A stretch of 64,000 nucleotides of DNA from an uncultured Bacteroidota bacterium (GCA_902561795.1 CACERG010000006.1:20168-84167), one strand, 5' to 3'. Shown: positions 42,388 to 52,908, counted from the stretch's first letter. A program made the numbers and translations. Notes: generated by a model not told the origin, from the sequence alone.

Positions 42388-45171
42388 ATGCCAAAAGCCT
42401 CATTTATTTTTTTATTTCTCATTATACATATGGTTAAATCTCAAACTCCTTTACCGGAGCACCCTAGACCAGATTTTAATAGGCCAACATGGAAAAATTT
42501 AAATGGCTCTTGGGATTTTAAATTTGATTCTGATAATAGGGGATTAAAAGAAGGGTGGTTTAAAGGAACAAAATTTGATAAAAAAATAATTGTTCCTTTT
42601 CCTTGGGGATCAAAATTATCTAAAGTAAAGGATGAAGCTAATATTGGATGGTATTATAGAGAAATTAACATTCCAAAAGACTGGAGAACAAAAAGAACAT
42701 TTATAACGATTGGAGCTTCAGATTGGGAAACTTCAGTTTGGATTGATGGAAAATTTGTTGGCAAACATCAAGGAGGTTATGTCCCTTTCTCTTTTGATTT
42801 AACGCCCCACTTAAAATATGGCCAAAATCAAAAACTTACCATTAGAGTTGATGATGATGCTGGGGATCCAAAAAAATTCAATAGAGGATATGCGTTATAT
42901 GGAAAACAGGGATATGGTAATGCAAGAGGCATTTGGCAGACTGTTTATTTAGAAGCTAGAGGGAAAAATTTTATTGATGCAATTCATTTTACCCCAGACA
43001 TTGATAATAAAAAAGTAAATGTTACAGCATACTTAGATGGATATGCTTCAAAGGAGTTACCCCTTAAAATAAAAATTGATACTGATAAAGGATCTATAAA
43101 TCATGAAATTAATTTTAAGCCAGGACAGCTTAAGCGAAATTTTGACATTAATATTCCAGACATGAGATTATGGAGTCTTGAAGATCCTTATCTATATGAT
43201 GTAGAAATAAAATTAGAGGATGATACTGTAAATTCTTATTTTGGGATGCGAAAAATTTCAACAATAAATCTACCAGGCACTCAGTATCCGTATGTTGCTT
43301 TGAATAATCAACCAATTTATCTGCAGTTAGCTCTTGACCAATCATATCATCCAGAAGGCTTTTACACTTTCCCAAGTGACAAATTCATAAAAGAAGAAAT
43401 TTTAAGAAGTAAGTCTATAGGATTGAATGGGATTAGAATTCATATAAAAGCTGAGGTACCAAGAAAACTTTTTTGGGCAGACAAATTAGGTCTTTTAGTA
43501 GTTGAAGATTTACCTAATTCTTGGGGTGATCCAGATAAATATATGCGAAATGAGTCTGAGTACACACTCAAAGAAATGATAAAAAGAGACTATAATCATC
43601 CTTCTATTTTTTCATGGGTTCTATTTAACGAACAGTGGGGACTTTCAACCAAAAATGATCCAGAGGATAATAAAAAAAACAAAAGCGAAATACTTCCAGA
43701 AACATTTGACTGGGTTACTTCAATGTATTATTTGGCCAAATCAATGGATAAATCAAGACTTATTGAGGATAATTCATTGTGTTGTGGAGGTGTACACACT
43801 GCAACTGATATTAACTCATGGCATGTATATCTTCCAGGTTATGCTTGGGAAAACTATCTGAGAGATAAATCTGAAAAAAATTTCAAGGGATCTACTCATC
43901 AATATTATAAAGGTTTTAAACAAGAAAACCAGCCCTTTATTAATTCAGAATCTGGAAATGTATGGGGTTATAAGGGCAGTACAGGAGATATTGATTGGAG
44001 TTATGATTACCACAGAATGATAAACAGTTTCAGAAAGTTTCCTGAAATAGCAGGATGGTTATATACAGAGCATCACGATGTTATTAATGAATGGAATGGT
44101 TATTGGAAATTTGATAGGTCTGAAAAAATCACAGGGTTGGATAAAATTTTAAGTGGCATGACCTTAAATGATTTTCATTCACCAGTTTACTTATCTACTG
44201 GGGTTGAAATATGTAGATCAGTTAGAGGGGGTGAAGAAATTAATGTTCCATTATTTTTATCTTCTATGACTTCAAAAAATTTGGGAAATGAGCTTATTAT
44301 TGACTATGAACTAAAACATATTAATTCAATTGCACAGGAATATAAAATCACTTCAGGTAAAGTGAATATTAAACATAAGCCATGGAAAAATGAATCTATT
44401 AGTCCAATAAATTTAAAAATGCCAGAATCAAGTGGTTTGGCAAAGCTTAGTCTTACACTAAAAACTCTAGATGGAGAAGTTTTACATAAAAATTTCATGC
44501 ATTTTGAAATTAATTCAAACGAAAAATTAAAGGATTTCGATTTATTTAGTTTTGAACCAGATTCTTTTTCAAATTTAAGTTGGTCAAAAAAATCTTGGTC
44601 AGTATTTGATAATAAAAAAATGAATGGTACGGGCAACGGTTTTTTTGAGTATGAAATTACCTTACCGAACAAATTAAAATCAAAAAAATATAAAGATGCT
44701 TATTTTATAGTTGAAGCTTCAGCCAAGGAACTTTTAGACAAAGACAAAAAGGGTAAAGAATATGTAGATTTAGGGATTGATTATATGAAAGGATCAAAAG
44801 TTAGCCCCAGTAAGAACCCTAATTCTTATCCGATGACAGACACAAAAAAATTTGAATCAAAAATTCAAGTTTTAATTGATGAGAAGATTAAGATGGAAGT
44901 GAATCTTGAAGATGATCCTGCGGATCACAGAGGAATACTTTCTTGGCATCATCAAAAAAGATCAAAAAATTCTGAGCCACCAAAACTTAACGAGGCAGGA
45001 TCCTATGGGTATATTTTAAAAGTTCCAATTCCTATAAATGAGCTAGAAAACTCAATAAATAAAGGGAAAATGAGAATTATGCTGAGAACAATAGGAGAAG
45101 GAGGTATAGCGATATTTGGGAAGACCTTTGGAAGGTACCCTGTCAATCCAACTTTAGTACTTCAAAAATAA
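42388..45171 (+). CDS. Family GH2 glycoside hydrolase, exported
   Basis: About 927 residues from ATG 42388, which directly begins the signal peptide MPKASFIFLFLIIHMVKSQ; an upstream in-frame ATG at 42319 would place that signal internally. Domains in order are the sugar-binding jelly roll (WKNLNGSWDFKFD), Ig-like domain and TIM barrel. The acid/base Glu415 lies in LFNEQWG and the nucleophile Glu521 in NSESGN. The C-terminal 300 residues are extra. GH2 covers beta-galactosidase, -glucuronidase and -mannosidase; the sequence does not decide. It lies 84 bases after the amidohydrolase gene. Confidence 0.87.
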   Translation: MPKASFIFLFLIIHMVKSQTPLPEHPRPDFNRPTWKNLNGSWDFKFDSDNRGLKEGWFKGTKFDKKIIVPFPWGSKLSKVKDEANIGWYYREINIPKDWRTKRTFITIGASDWETSVWIDGKFVGKHQGGYVPFSFDLTPHLKYGQNQKLTIRVDDDAGDPKKFNRGYALYGKQGYGNARGIWQTVYLEARGKNFIDAIHFTPDIDNKKVNVTAYLDGYASKELPLKIKIDTDKGSINHEINFKPGQLKRNFDINIPDMRLWSLEDPYLYDVEIKLEDDTVNSYFGMRKISTINLPGTQYPYVALNNQPIYLQLALDQSYHPEGFYTFPSDKFIKEEILRSKSIGLNGIRIHIKAEVPRKLFWADKLGLLVVEDLPNSWGDPDKYMRNESEYTLKEMIKRDYNHPSIFSWVLFNEQWGLSTKNDPEDNKKNKSEILPETFDWVTSMYYLAKSMDKSRLIEDNSLCCGGVHTATDINSWHVYLPGYAWENYLRDKSEKNFKGSTHQYYKGFKQENQPFINSESGNVWGYKGSTGDIDWSYDYHRMINSFRKFPEIAGWLYTEHHDVINEWNGYWKFDRSEKITGLDKILSGMTLNDFHSPVYLSTGVEICRSVRGGEEINVPLFLSSMTSKNLGNELIIDYELKHINSIAQEYKITSGKVNIKHKPWKNESISPINLKMPESSGLAKLSLTLKTLDGEVLHKNFMHFEINSNEKLKDFDLFSFEPDSFSNLSWSKKSWSVFDNKKMNGTGNGFFEYEITLPNKLKSKKYKDAYFIVEASAKELLDKDKKGKEYVDLGIDYMKGSKVSPSKNPNSYPMTDTKKFESKIQVLIDEKIKMEVNLEDDPADHRGILSWHHQKRSKNSEPPKLNEAGSYGYILKVPIPINELENSINKGKMRIMLRTIGEGGIAIFGKTFGRYPVNPTLVLQK

Positions 45172-45174
45172 ATT

Positions 45175-46545
45175 TTAGGATTCTTTATTTTGTTTAGAAT
45201 CATTAAGCGAATAATTTCCGAAGTCAAGAATTTCTTCAAAGTCCTTTGACGATTTTAAAGGAGTTTCTAAAATTCTGTCTTCTTGAAACAAATAAACTTT
45301 CTCTAAGTATTTGAGATGGATCAGTTTTCCAGTGTTTTGAGCATCAAATTTTGTATTTACTAAATAAATACGTTTTAGATTTTTTAATTGTGATAACTCA
45401 TCGATATTTTCACCTAATATGTTTGTATTATTCAATTTTAAAACAGTAAGATTAGTATAATATTTTAAATTAAAAAAAATAGAGTCGGTGATCTTACTAT
45501 AACTTAAATCGAGATTAACAATATTTTCCCTTACGCTAGACATGATTGACAAATCAATGTCTCTAAATTCAGAGTAATTTAATGTGTTAACAGAAAAGAA
45601 ATTGGAGTTTTTACTAATAGGGTTGATCAAAATATTTTTTGCTCTTACTTTTTCTAAAGTTTCAATATTAGGCATAGCAACATTTTCTGTTGGATAAAAT
45701 GGTTTTTCAATTGTGAAAAAATAACTAATCAGATTTTCATCAAGTTTAAATTCTTCTAAAGATTTTTTGAATGAGCTTCCATTTTTAATCCAATTACTTA
45801 CAAGATTTATTTCTTCTCTTGTGAGCTGTTTTCCACCTTTGGGGGGCATGTGTTTTTTCTTATCTTTTGGTAAATGAATTCTAATATACATTTCACTCAT
45901 TTCTGGCCTTTCAAAATTAATTATAGAACCGTTTCTACCTCCTTTTATAAGTTCATTAGAATTATGCATTTTTAGTTTACCACTTGATTTTTTAGAATTG
46001 TGACACTTCACACATTTTTCGTCAAGTATTGGCTGGATAACTGAAGAAAATAATGGTTTTTCTTTATAGTCTTTATAATATTTTATGGGCTTACTTTGTA
46101 CTTTATTAAAACTAGCTAGATTTTTTATAGGTTCAGTTAAATGTTCTTCACCATGTGTAATATTTCCACCTAAGTGTCCTGCCAGTAACAGAACGATAGA
46201 ATTTCCAACAGTAAAAAGTTTTCTTGGCAGGAGTTTAAAAAATGACTTTTCAATTAATTTTTGGTAAAAGGAAAATGATAAAATAACAGTAAGAATTCCA
46301 GCTAAAAAGTGATTTTGAACTGTCTGCCAAAGATATCCACCATTTTGATATTGTAAATATCCACTTACTATTGATAAGATACCAGTAATAGTGGCCCAAA
46401 AGAAAATAAACTTTAGAGCATCATTAGACCATTTAAGTTTTTTTGAATTTAACTCAATTAAAATTCCTAATACTATAAATCCAATTGGTAGATGAATTAT
46501 CAAAGGATGGAATCGACCAATTAAAATCAATAAATCATCAAACAT
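45175..46545 (-). CDS. DUF2231 membrane protein with c-type cytochrome domain and LRR-like tail
   Basis: A 456-residue inner-membrane protein. Residues 10-125 carry four hydrophobic helices of the DUF2231 type (FHPLIIHLPIGFIVLG, AGHLGGNITHG with His ligands). Then a planctomycete-type cytochrome C domain has the haem motif C178-V-K-C-H182 and MPPKGGKQLT. The C-terminal part shows leucine-rich-repeat-like spacing (LTVLKLNNTNI, LKNLKRIYLVNT). It is the last gene of a four-gene minus-strand operon with the epimerase, DUF1501 and DUF1553 genes, and stops 3 bases from the convergent GH2 gene. Electron transfer linked to periplasmic sugar oxidation is the likely role. Confidence 0.82.
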   Translation of the reverse strand: MFDDLLILIGRFHPLIIHLPIGFIVLGILIELNSKKLKWSNDALKFIFFWATITGILSIVSGYLQYQNGGYLWQTVQNHFLAGILTVILSFSFYQKLIEKSFFKLLPRKLFTVGNSIVLLLAGHLGGNITHGEEHLTEPIKNLASFNKVQSKPIKYYKDYKEKPLFSSVIQPILDEKCVKCHNSKKSSGKLKMHNSNELIKGGRNGSIINFERPEMSEMYIRIHLPKDKKKHMPPKGGKQLTREEINLVSNWIKNGSSFKKSLEEFKLDENLISYFFTIEKPFYPTENVAMPNIETLEKVRAKNILINPISKNSNFFSVNTLNYSEFRDIDLSIMSSVRENIVNLDLSYSKITDSIFFNLKYYTNLTVLKLNNTNILGENIDELSQLKNLKRIYLVNTKFDAQNTGKLIHLKYLEKVYLFQEDRILETPLKSSKDFEEILDFGNYSLNDSKQNKES

Positions 46546-46551
46546 AATATT

Positions 46552-47421
46552 TTAATCATTTAATCTTTTTTTCAATATTTTCATAATATACAAATTAGCC
46601 TTCCACTGATCAGATAATGGTTCCTGTGTAATGGGTAATGTTGGCATGTAGTTAGGAGGTCCAAATTCTGTTGTTATCGTTGATATTTTATTATTGTTAG
46701 TAATTTTTTTGACTACAGAACTCCAAATATCGGTATGTCTCTTGACAACAGAATTCCATTCAGGTGCACTAGGATCATTGACTTGAGGTCCTTCTTCAAA
46801 ACCTACTCTTGCATGAATATGATTACTTCTCTCTATAATTTTTTCTAATAAATCATTTCTTTTTAACAATAAAGATTCGTGAACTACCATCCAATGGCTT
46901 ATATCTAATGTAAGAAGCAAATCTTTATTTTTTTCAATATATTCGATTGTCTTGGGAAGGGAATAACTAAATCTCCCTCTGTGTGTTTCGTGATAAACGG
47001 GGATTTTGTATTGTTTACTGAGTTTTGTGGCCTCTTCTATGAAAGCCATATTTTGACTGAATGAATAAAAATCACTGCCAGTATGGGAATTTATGGCAAT
47101 AGGATTAAGCTCAAAAGTATTTTTAAGATATTTTTTGTAAGCAACTAGACTTTTTTCAAAAGAAAGTTTTGGATCAGAGCCACAAAGATAAATTACTTTC
47201 ATGTTTTGTTCTTTCAACAATTTTGAAATTTGTAATTGTTCTTTCTTATCAGTTGGAGACCAGATTTCAATTCCATCATATCCTGAGGCCTTTGCTTTTT
47301 TTATAAAAGCTTGAGGAGTTCCTTCAAAACCCCAGCTGGTTTGAAAATAAAGAACTTTATTTTGTGCAATCGTTTCAGTTGAACAAACAATAGATAAAAT
47401 AATTAAGATCAGTTTTTTCAA
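46552..47421 (-). CDS. Exported sugar-phosphate isomerase/epimerase-like TIM barrel
   Basis: A 289-residue protein of the xylose-isomerase-like TIM-barrel family with a signal peptide ending TIAQN. Key residues are YDGIEIWSP, the metal Glu in VYHETHRGRF, TLDISHWMVVHE and ARVGFEEGPQ; the last Glu is in TTEFGPPNY. Export is common in Bacteroidota members of this family that sit in carbohydrate clusters with DUF1501/DUF1553 genes. The reaction is unknown; epimerisation, dehydration or lyase-type chemistry on a sugar is likely. It lies 6 bases from both neighbours. Confidence 0.82.
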   Translation of the reverse strand: MKKLILIILSIVCSTETIAQNKVLYFQTSWGFEGTPQAFIKKAKASGYDGIEIWSPTDKKEQLQISKLLKEQNMKVIYLCGSDPKLSFEKSLVAYKKYLKNTFELNPIAINSHTGSDFYSFSQNMAFIEEATKLSKQYKIPVYHETHRGRFSYSLPKTIEYIEKNKDLLLTLDISHWMVVHESLLLKRNDLLEKIIERSNHIHARVGFEEGPQVNDPSAPEWNSVVKRHTDIWSSVVKKITNNNKISTITTEFGPPNYMPTLPITQEPLSDQWKANLYIMKILKKRLND

Positions 47422-47427
47422 AAAATT

Positions 47428-48921
47428 TTATGCTAAAATTGGACGTATTACTTGCCCTTCGACGTCAGTTAATCTAAAGGGTCTTCCTTGAAAATCATAT
47501 GTAAACTGCTTATGGTCGAATCCTAATAAGTGTAAAATAGTTGCTTGTATATCATAAACCGATACACGACCTTCAATACCCCTGTAACCAATTTCATCAG
47601 TTTTCCCATGAACATAACCCTTTTTTAAGCCACCTCCAGCCATCCACATTGTAAATGCTTCCCCTTGGTGGTCTCTTCCGACAAGAGTGTTTTGAACACC
47701 AGCTCGGTTTTCCCACATTGGTGTTCTTCCAAATTCACCTCCCCAAACTACAAGGGTTTCGTCTAAAAGACCTCTTTGCTTTAAGTCCAAAATAAGTGCT
47801 GCAATTGGTCTGTCAGAGTCTTTACATTTCCTTAAAAAACCTTTTCTTAATGATTCTGCTTCACCATTACCGTGTGAGTCCCATCCCCAATCATAAAGTT
47901 GAACAAAGCGTACTCCTTTCTCAACCATTTTTCTTGCTAATAAGCAATTGTTTGCAAAGGATTCTTTTCCAGGTTGAACGCCATACATGTCTCTGATATA
48001 TTGGGGCTCATCATTTATATTCATAACTTCAGGAACAGAGCTTTGCATTCTAAATGCCATTTCATATTGACTTATCCGAGTTAGCACCTCAGGATCATTA
48101 AATTTCTCGTATTCATTATAATTAATCTGATTAATTGATCCAATAATATTCTTTTTAAGTTCCTGTGAAACACCCTTTGGATTTTTAAGGTAAAGTACAG
48201 GATCACCTTTTGATCTGCATTGAACACCTTGATAAATAGAAGGTAAAAAACCATTACCCCAAAGGCTTTTTCCTCCATCTGGAGTTCCGCCAGATGTAAG
48301 TACTATAAAACCAGGAAGATCATTACTTTCAGATCCAAGACCGTAGGTCACCCATGAACCAATAGAAGGTCTTCCTAGTCTTGGACTGCCAGTATGCATT
48401 AATAGTTGAGCTGGACCATGATTAAATTGATCTGTGTGAACAGCCTTTAAAAAAGTTACTTCATCAACGATATTTTTAAAGTGTGGAATATGATTTGAAA
48501 TCCAATTTCCAGACTCTCCTTCTCTTGAAAAAGTAGCTTGAGGGCCTAACATGTTAGGTATTCCTTCGATAAAAGCAAATTGCTTTCCTGTAATTAAAGA
48601 TTCAGGGCAAGGTTTATTGTGTAACTTTTCTAGTTCAGGTTTATAATCAAACAATTCTAATTGTGATGGAGCGCCTACCATGTGAAGGTATATCACGCTT
48701 TTAACTTTAGGACTGAAGGGAGGTGCTATTGGTGCTAAAGGATTTAAACTTCTGTCAGCATTATAGTTAAAAGAAATATTTTTGGTAGAGCATGAGTTTA
48801 AAAATGAACCTAAGGCAATTCCTCCTAGGCCTAAGGTACAATCTTTGAGAAAATGCCTTCTTGTATTAAATCTTGCATTTGTTTTTTTGAATTCGTTATG
48901 TAGTTTTTTTATATCATCCAT
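47428..48921 (-). CDS. DUF1501 (sulfatase-like fold) protein, Tat-exported
   Basis: A 497-residue protein of family DUF1501, which has an alkaline-phosphatase-like fold. The N-terminus has twin arginines at 21-22 (NTRRHFLKD) followed by a hydrophobic stretch and a Cys (NSCST), pointing to Tat export and perhaps lipidation. Landmarks are IYLHMVGAPSQLELFD, QLYDWGWDSHGNGEAE, WGGEFGRTPM and GRDHQGEAF. DUF1501 and DUF1553 proteins occur together in Planctomycetota, Verrucomicrobiota and Bacteroidota, but no activity is proven. Its start overlaps the DUF1553 gene by 8 bases. Confidence 0.88.
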   Translation of the reverse strand: MDDIKKLHNEFKKTNARFNTRRHFLKDCTLGLGGIALGSFLNSCSTKNISFNYNADRSLNPLAPIAPPFSPKVKSVIYLHMVGAPSQLELFDYKPELEKLHNKPCPESLITGKQFAFIEGIPNMLGPQATFSREGESGNWISNHIPHFKNIVDEVTFLKAVHTDQFNHGPAQLLMHTGSPRLGRPSIGSWVTYGLGSESNDLPGFIVLTSGGTPDGGKSLWGNGFLPSIYQGVQCRSKGDPVLYLKNPKGVSQELKKNIIGSINQINYNEYEKFNDPEVLTRISQYEMAFRMQSSVPEVMNINDEPQYIRDMYGVQPGKESFANNCLLARKMVEKGVRFVQLYDWGWDSHGNGEAESLRKGFLRKCKDSDRPIAALILDLKQRGLLDETLVVWGGEFGRTPMWENRAGVQNTLVGRDHQGEAFTMWMAGGGLKKGYVHGKTDEIGYRGIEGRVSVYDIQATILHLLGFDHKQFTYDFQGRPFRLTDVEGQVIRPILA

Positions 48922-51697
48922 GAGTTAAAAATTCATCAAGATTCATTATTGCATTAGCTACGATTGCTAGGGAAGCTAATTTTATATCAATTTTATTTCC
49001 TAAATCAAAAAAGTTATCTAGTTTCAAATTGTCTTCCTCAAATTCTTGTTGAGCAATCCTATATAGGCTTTTTAAGTTATTTAAAATCTTTGGTTCGATT
49101 TCTTTGTACACAGCAGATTTATACATTTTCTTTATTGATGATTCAATAGATTCTGCCTTACTTGATTTAGCGAGATGAAAAGCTGCTTCAGTGTAAACTG
49201 GGTCATTCATTGTTACAAGTGCTTGAAGGGGAGTATTGCTAGGTAGTCTTCTTACCAAACAAATTTCTCTACTACTAGCGTCAAATGAAATAAATGAAGG
49301 ATACGGACTTGTTCTTTTTAAGTAAGTATAGATTGCTCTTCTATGTTTATCCTCGCCTTTACTTTCTTTCCAAAGGTTACCTAGATAGGGATGTTCCCAT
49401 ACGCCATCTGGTTGTGGAGGCATTACACCAGGGCCATATTTCTTAGGACTCAAAAGCCCAGAAACAAAAAGTGCCTGATCTCGAATAGATTCAGCACTCA
49501 AGCGAAGTTTGGGACCCCATGAATAATATAAATTATTTGGATCTAGCTTAAATTTATTTTCATCAATATTTGAGCTTTGTTTGTATGTAGATGACAGAAC
49601 TATCTTCTTAATTAACGACTTTAGACTCCAATTCATATCATTCATGAAATTAAAGGCCAACCAGTCAATAAGTGCAGGATGACTTGGAGGATCAGATTGC
49701 GTTCCCATATCCTCTATCGATGAAACCAAACCTTTACCAAAAATTTGGTACCATACTCTATTTACAAGTGTTCTAGCTGTTAGCGGATTTTCCTTACTAA
49801 TTATCCATTTTGAAAATCCTAACCTGTTCTTCTCCCACTCTAAATCCCATTTGTTTAAAATTGATGGAACCTGGGGATTCACTTCTTCTTTTTTATTTAA
49901 CCAATTCCCTCTATCAAAAAGATATGTCTTACGTTTCATGAAATCTTCATTTTCAACCATTATTGGAGTAAGATTTTTGGGGGTATTCAAAATCGTATTT
50001 ATGTCTCTATCTAATTTCATAAGTTCAGTAGTATTTGAAACAGGGATATTTGGTAAAAACGAAATCCAATCTATTTGAGCAGCTAAATCCTTGTAATCAT
50101 ATGAAACAGAATTATTTGTATATAAATCACGATTTATTGCCTCTATATATAGATCAAATGGCTTTAATTCTTTTTTAATTTTTATTTTAAAATATGAGTT
50201 ATTTTTACCATAAAACCAGTATTTATTTTGGTTTAAGTTTATTGATGCAATCACATTTCCATCAGGTGAATTCTTACGAAAAATTAATTTTGTATTTTTT
50301 CTACCACCTCCATGTTTAAAATAAAGATTTTCAAACCCTCTTGTGTTTATATTTTTATAAACGGCTATTCCTTTATTTCTTAAGTTTAAAGTTTCACCAC
50401 TGATAAACCCATTTTCAGAATTTAGAACGATTGAATTGTGTAAAGCATATTTAGGTTCTAAATACTTGAAAAAGTTACTGTAGATATTAAGTGTTTGTTT
50501 ATCCGTTTTTTCTGAAATAAATTCTAAAACTTTATTAATTTTTGTTTCAACTTTTTTAGAATAAGACCTTAAATTCGGTGATTCCCCCATTAAATCCTCA
50601 TCTCTTGTATTGTTAAAAAAGGACATCAACTGGTAGTATTCTTTGTGACGTATTGGATCATAAGGATGATCATGACACTGAACACATCCCATTGTCGTAC
50701 TTTGCCAGACATCAAAAGTAGTATTTACTCTGTCTATAACAGCAGCTACTCTGTATTCTTCATCATTTGTTCCACCCTCATCGTTGTTCATCGTATTCCT
50801 ATGGAATGCTGTCGCTAATAATTGATCGTAAGAGGCATTTGGTAAAAGATCTCCAGCTATTTGTTGAATAGTAAATTCATCGAATGGGAGGTCTTTGTTT
50901 AGTGATTTAATTACCCAATCTCTATATTCCCAAATATTTCTACCTCTATCAGTTTCATAACCTTTTGAATCTGAATATCTAGCTAGATCTAACCACCAAC
51001 TAGCCCATTTCTCACCATAATAGTCTCTTGAAAAAAGCGAGTCAACGTAAGTTTCATAGTCTATTTTATTTTCAATAAACAATTCGAAAAGTTTTTTATC
51101 AGGTGGTAGACCAGTTATGTCAAAAGAAACTTTTCTTGCCAAAATATTTTTTTTAGATTCAGGATTTGGAGATAAGTTTTTTTCTAACATTTTAACTGCT
51201 ATAAATTTGTCTATAGTGTTGTTGAAAAATTTTTCACTGAAAATATTTGTATTCAATTCAGGTATTTTTTTAATTTTTAGTGGTATATATGCCCAATGAG
51301 TTCCCCAATTTGCTCCTTGATCGATCCATTCAGTAAAGAGTTCAATTTCGGATTCACTAAGTTTAGGTTTGTGGTATGGCATTCTAAGTTCAAGATCTGT
51401 TTCATGAAGTCTTTGAATCAGTCTGCTATTCTTAGAATCTCCAGGAATAATAGCCGGTGAACCTTCATCAGTATTGGCTAGTGCTTCCTTTTCAAATAAA
51501 AGACTGAATCCTGCAGTCTTTTTTACTCCCCCATGACATGAGATACATTTTTTGTTAATTATTGGCTTGATCTGAGCATTGAAATCAATTTTTTTCTCGG
51601 ATTCACAAGAGATAAGTATCGTTATTAAAACAAAAAATTTTATGTTTTGTTTTATTCTAGATAATTTAATTGTGTCTTTAATATCTTTAGTGTTCAA
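48914..51697 (-). CDS. PSCyt1-DUF1549-DUF1553 cytochrome-type lipoprotein
   Basis: A 927-residue exported protein (Cys31 lipobox ISCES). The planctomycete cytochrome C domain has haem motif C51-I-S-C-H55, and ELRMPYHKPKLSESE gives the distal Met. It is followed by DUF1549 (WWLDLARYSDSKGYE, PFDEFTIQQIAGDLLPN, GCVQCHDHPYDPI with a second CxxCH near residue 350) and DUF1553 (NPLTARTLVNRVWYQIFGKGLV, LRLSAESIRDQAL). It starts the operon and should form a redox complex with the DUF1501 and DUF2231 partners. Substrate is unknown; sugar or polysaccharide oxidation is the usual inference. Confidence 0.9.
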   Translation of the reverse strand: MNTKDIKDTIKLSRIKQNIKFFVLITILISCESEKKIDFNAQIKPIINKKCISCHGGVKKTAGFSLLFEKEALANTDEGSPAIIPGDSKNSRLIQRLHETDLELRMPYHKPKLSESEIELFTEWIDQGANWGTHWAYIPLKIKKIPELNTNIFSEKFFNNTIDKFIAVKMLEKNLSPNPESKKNILARKVSFDITGLPPDKKLFELFIENKIDYETYVDSLFSRDYYGEKWASWWLDLARYSDSKGYETDRGRNIWEYRDWVIKSLNKDLPFDEFTIQQIAGDLLPNASYDQLLATAFHRNTMNNDEGGTNDEEYRVAAVIDRVNTTFDVWQSTTMGCVQCHDHPYDPIRHKEYYQLMSFFNNTRDEDLMGESPNLRSYSKKVETKINKVLEFISEKTDKQTLNIYSNFFKYLEPKYALHNSIVLNSENGFISGETLNLRNKGIAVYKNINTRGFENLYFKHGGGRKNTKLIFRKNSPDGNVIASINLNQNKYWFYGKNNSYFKIKIKKELKPFDLYIEAINRDLYTNNSVSYDYKDLAAQIDWISFLPNIPVSNTTELMKLDRDINTILNTPKNLTPIMVENEDFMKRKTYLFDRGNWLNKKEEVNPQVPSILNKWDLEWEKNRLGFSKWIISKENPLTARTLVNRVWYQIFGKGLVSSIEDMGTQSDPPSHPALIDWLAFNFMNDMNWSLKSLIKKIVLSSTYKQSSNIDENKFKLDPNNLYYSWGPKLRLSAESIRDQALFVSGLLSPKKYGPGVMPPQPDGVWEHPYLGNLWKESKGEDKHRRAIYTYLKRTSPYPSFISFDASSREICLVRRLPSNTPLQALVTMNDPVYTEAAFHLAKSSKAESIESSIKKMYKSAVYKEIEPKILNNLKSLYRIAQQEFEEDNLKLDNFFDLGNKIDIKLASLAIVANAIMNLDEFLTHG

Positions 51698-51753
51698 TTT
51701 GATTTACATTGGTTTATAAAATATCTAAAAACATTTCTTTACAACATCAAATT

Positions 51754-52908
51754 ATGAATAATTTTAAAACTATCATATTTATAATTTTATTCTTCTGGTT
51801 AAATGTTTCTTGTAAATCCGAACAAGGGGAAAAATATTCTAATTTCCCTGTTTCTGTTGAGAAAACTTTTTATGGAGTAACTAAAGATAACGAAGACGTT
51901 TATCAATTTTCATTACACAATAAAAATGGAATGGAAATTAACATAATTACGTATGGTGGAATTATTACTAAATGGACAGCTAAAGATAGATTTAATCATT
52001 TCAATGATATCGTATTAGGATATAATAATCTTAACCAATATGAGTCAAGCAGCCCTTATTTTGGTGCAATAGTTGGGAGATATGGTAACAGAATCTCTAA
52101 GGGGAAATTTGCACTAAATAACCAAGCTTATTTTCTGACTACAAACGATAATGAAAACCACCTTCACGGAGGTTTCAAAGGATTTGATAAAGTCATATGG
52201 GAAGCACGAATAATAAAGAATGATTCTATAGCATCATTAGAACTTAAGTATTTAAGTAAAGATATGGAAGAGGGTTATCCTGGAAATCTTGATATAACCG
52301 TAATTTATACATTAAATAATAAGGATGAATTAACCATTAATTATGAAGCTAAAACAGATAAAACTACAATAGTAAACTTAACTCAACATTCCTATTTTAA
52401 TTTGTCAGGTAATTTCAACAATAATATTTTGAATCACGAATTAGTTATAAATGCAGACTCATTTATTCCTGTTGATACCTCTTTAATCCCTTTTGGTGAG
52501 ATCAGAAAAGTTAGAGGAACTCCTTTTGACTTTACAAAAAGGAAAAAAATTGGTAAAGAAATTAATAATGATGATCAACAAATTAAAAATGGTAAAGGTT
52601 ATGACCACTGTTGGGTATTAAATGATCAGGGGAAGGACATGAGGTTTGTAGGGTCAGTTTATGAAGAAAAATCTGGAAGATTTCTGGAAATTTTTTCAAC
52701 TGAACCTGGTGTTCAATTTTACTCTGGAAACTTTTTAGACGGAACTCTAAAAAGTAAAACAAACGGCACTTATGATTTTAGATCAGGATTTTGTTTAGAA
52801 ACACAGCACTATCCAGACTCTCCAAATCACCCTACATTCCCCTCTGTAGTGCTTTTACCAGGGCATATTTATAAATCAAAAACAATCTACAGGCTCTCGA
52901 GTAAATAG
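51754..52908 (+). CDS. galM: Aldose 1-epimerase (galactose mutarotase), lipoprotein
   Basis: About 384 residues from ATG 51754, which begins the signal peptide; a longer frame from 51709 would add residues ahead of it. Lipobox is NVSCK. The fold and residues match GalM: GAIVGRYGNRIS, NHLHGGFKGFD (substrate His), TQHSYFNLSG (catalytic His), GYDHCWVL (Asp) and CLETQHYPDSPNH (catalytic Glu). It interconverts anomers of galactose or glucose, here in the periplasm. It opens a plus-strand run of sulfatase, DsrE-like and GH28 genes, and is divergent from the DUF1553 gene. Confidence 0.92.
   Translation: MNNFKTIIFIILFFWLNVSCKSEQGEKYSNFPVSVEKTFYGVTKDNEDVYQFSLHNKNGMEINIITYGGIITKWTAKDRFNHFNDIVLGYNNLNQYESSSPYFGAIVGRYGNRISKGKFALNNQAYFLTTNDNENHLHGGFKGFDKVIWEARIIKNDSIASLELKYLSKDMEEGYPGNLDITVIYTLNNKDELTINYEAKTDKTTIVNLTQHSYFNLSGNFNNNILNHELVINADSFIPVDTSLIPFGEIRKVRGTPFDFTKRKKIGKEINNDDQQIKNGKGYDHCWVLNDQGKDMRFVGSVYEEKSGRFLEIFSTEPGVQFYSGNFLDGTLKSKTNGTYDFRSGFCLETQHYPDSPNHPTFPSVVLLPGHIYKSKTIYRLSSK

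Noticed and set aside
51709..51753. Upstream start for aldose epimerase
   Set aside because: The lipoprotein signal begins at ATG 51754, so the extra 15 residues are unlikely.
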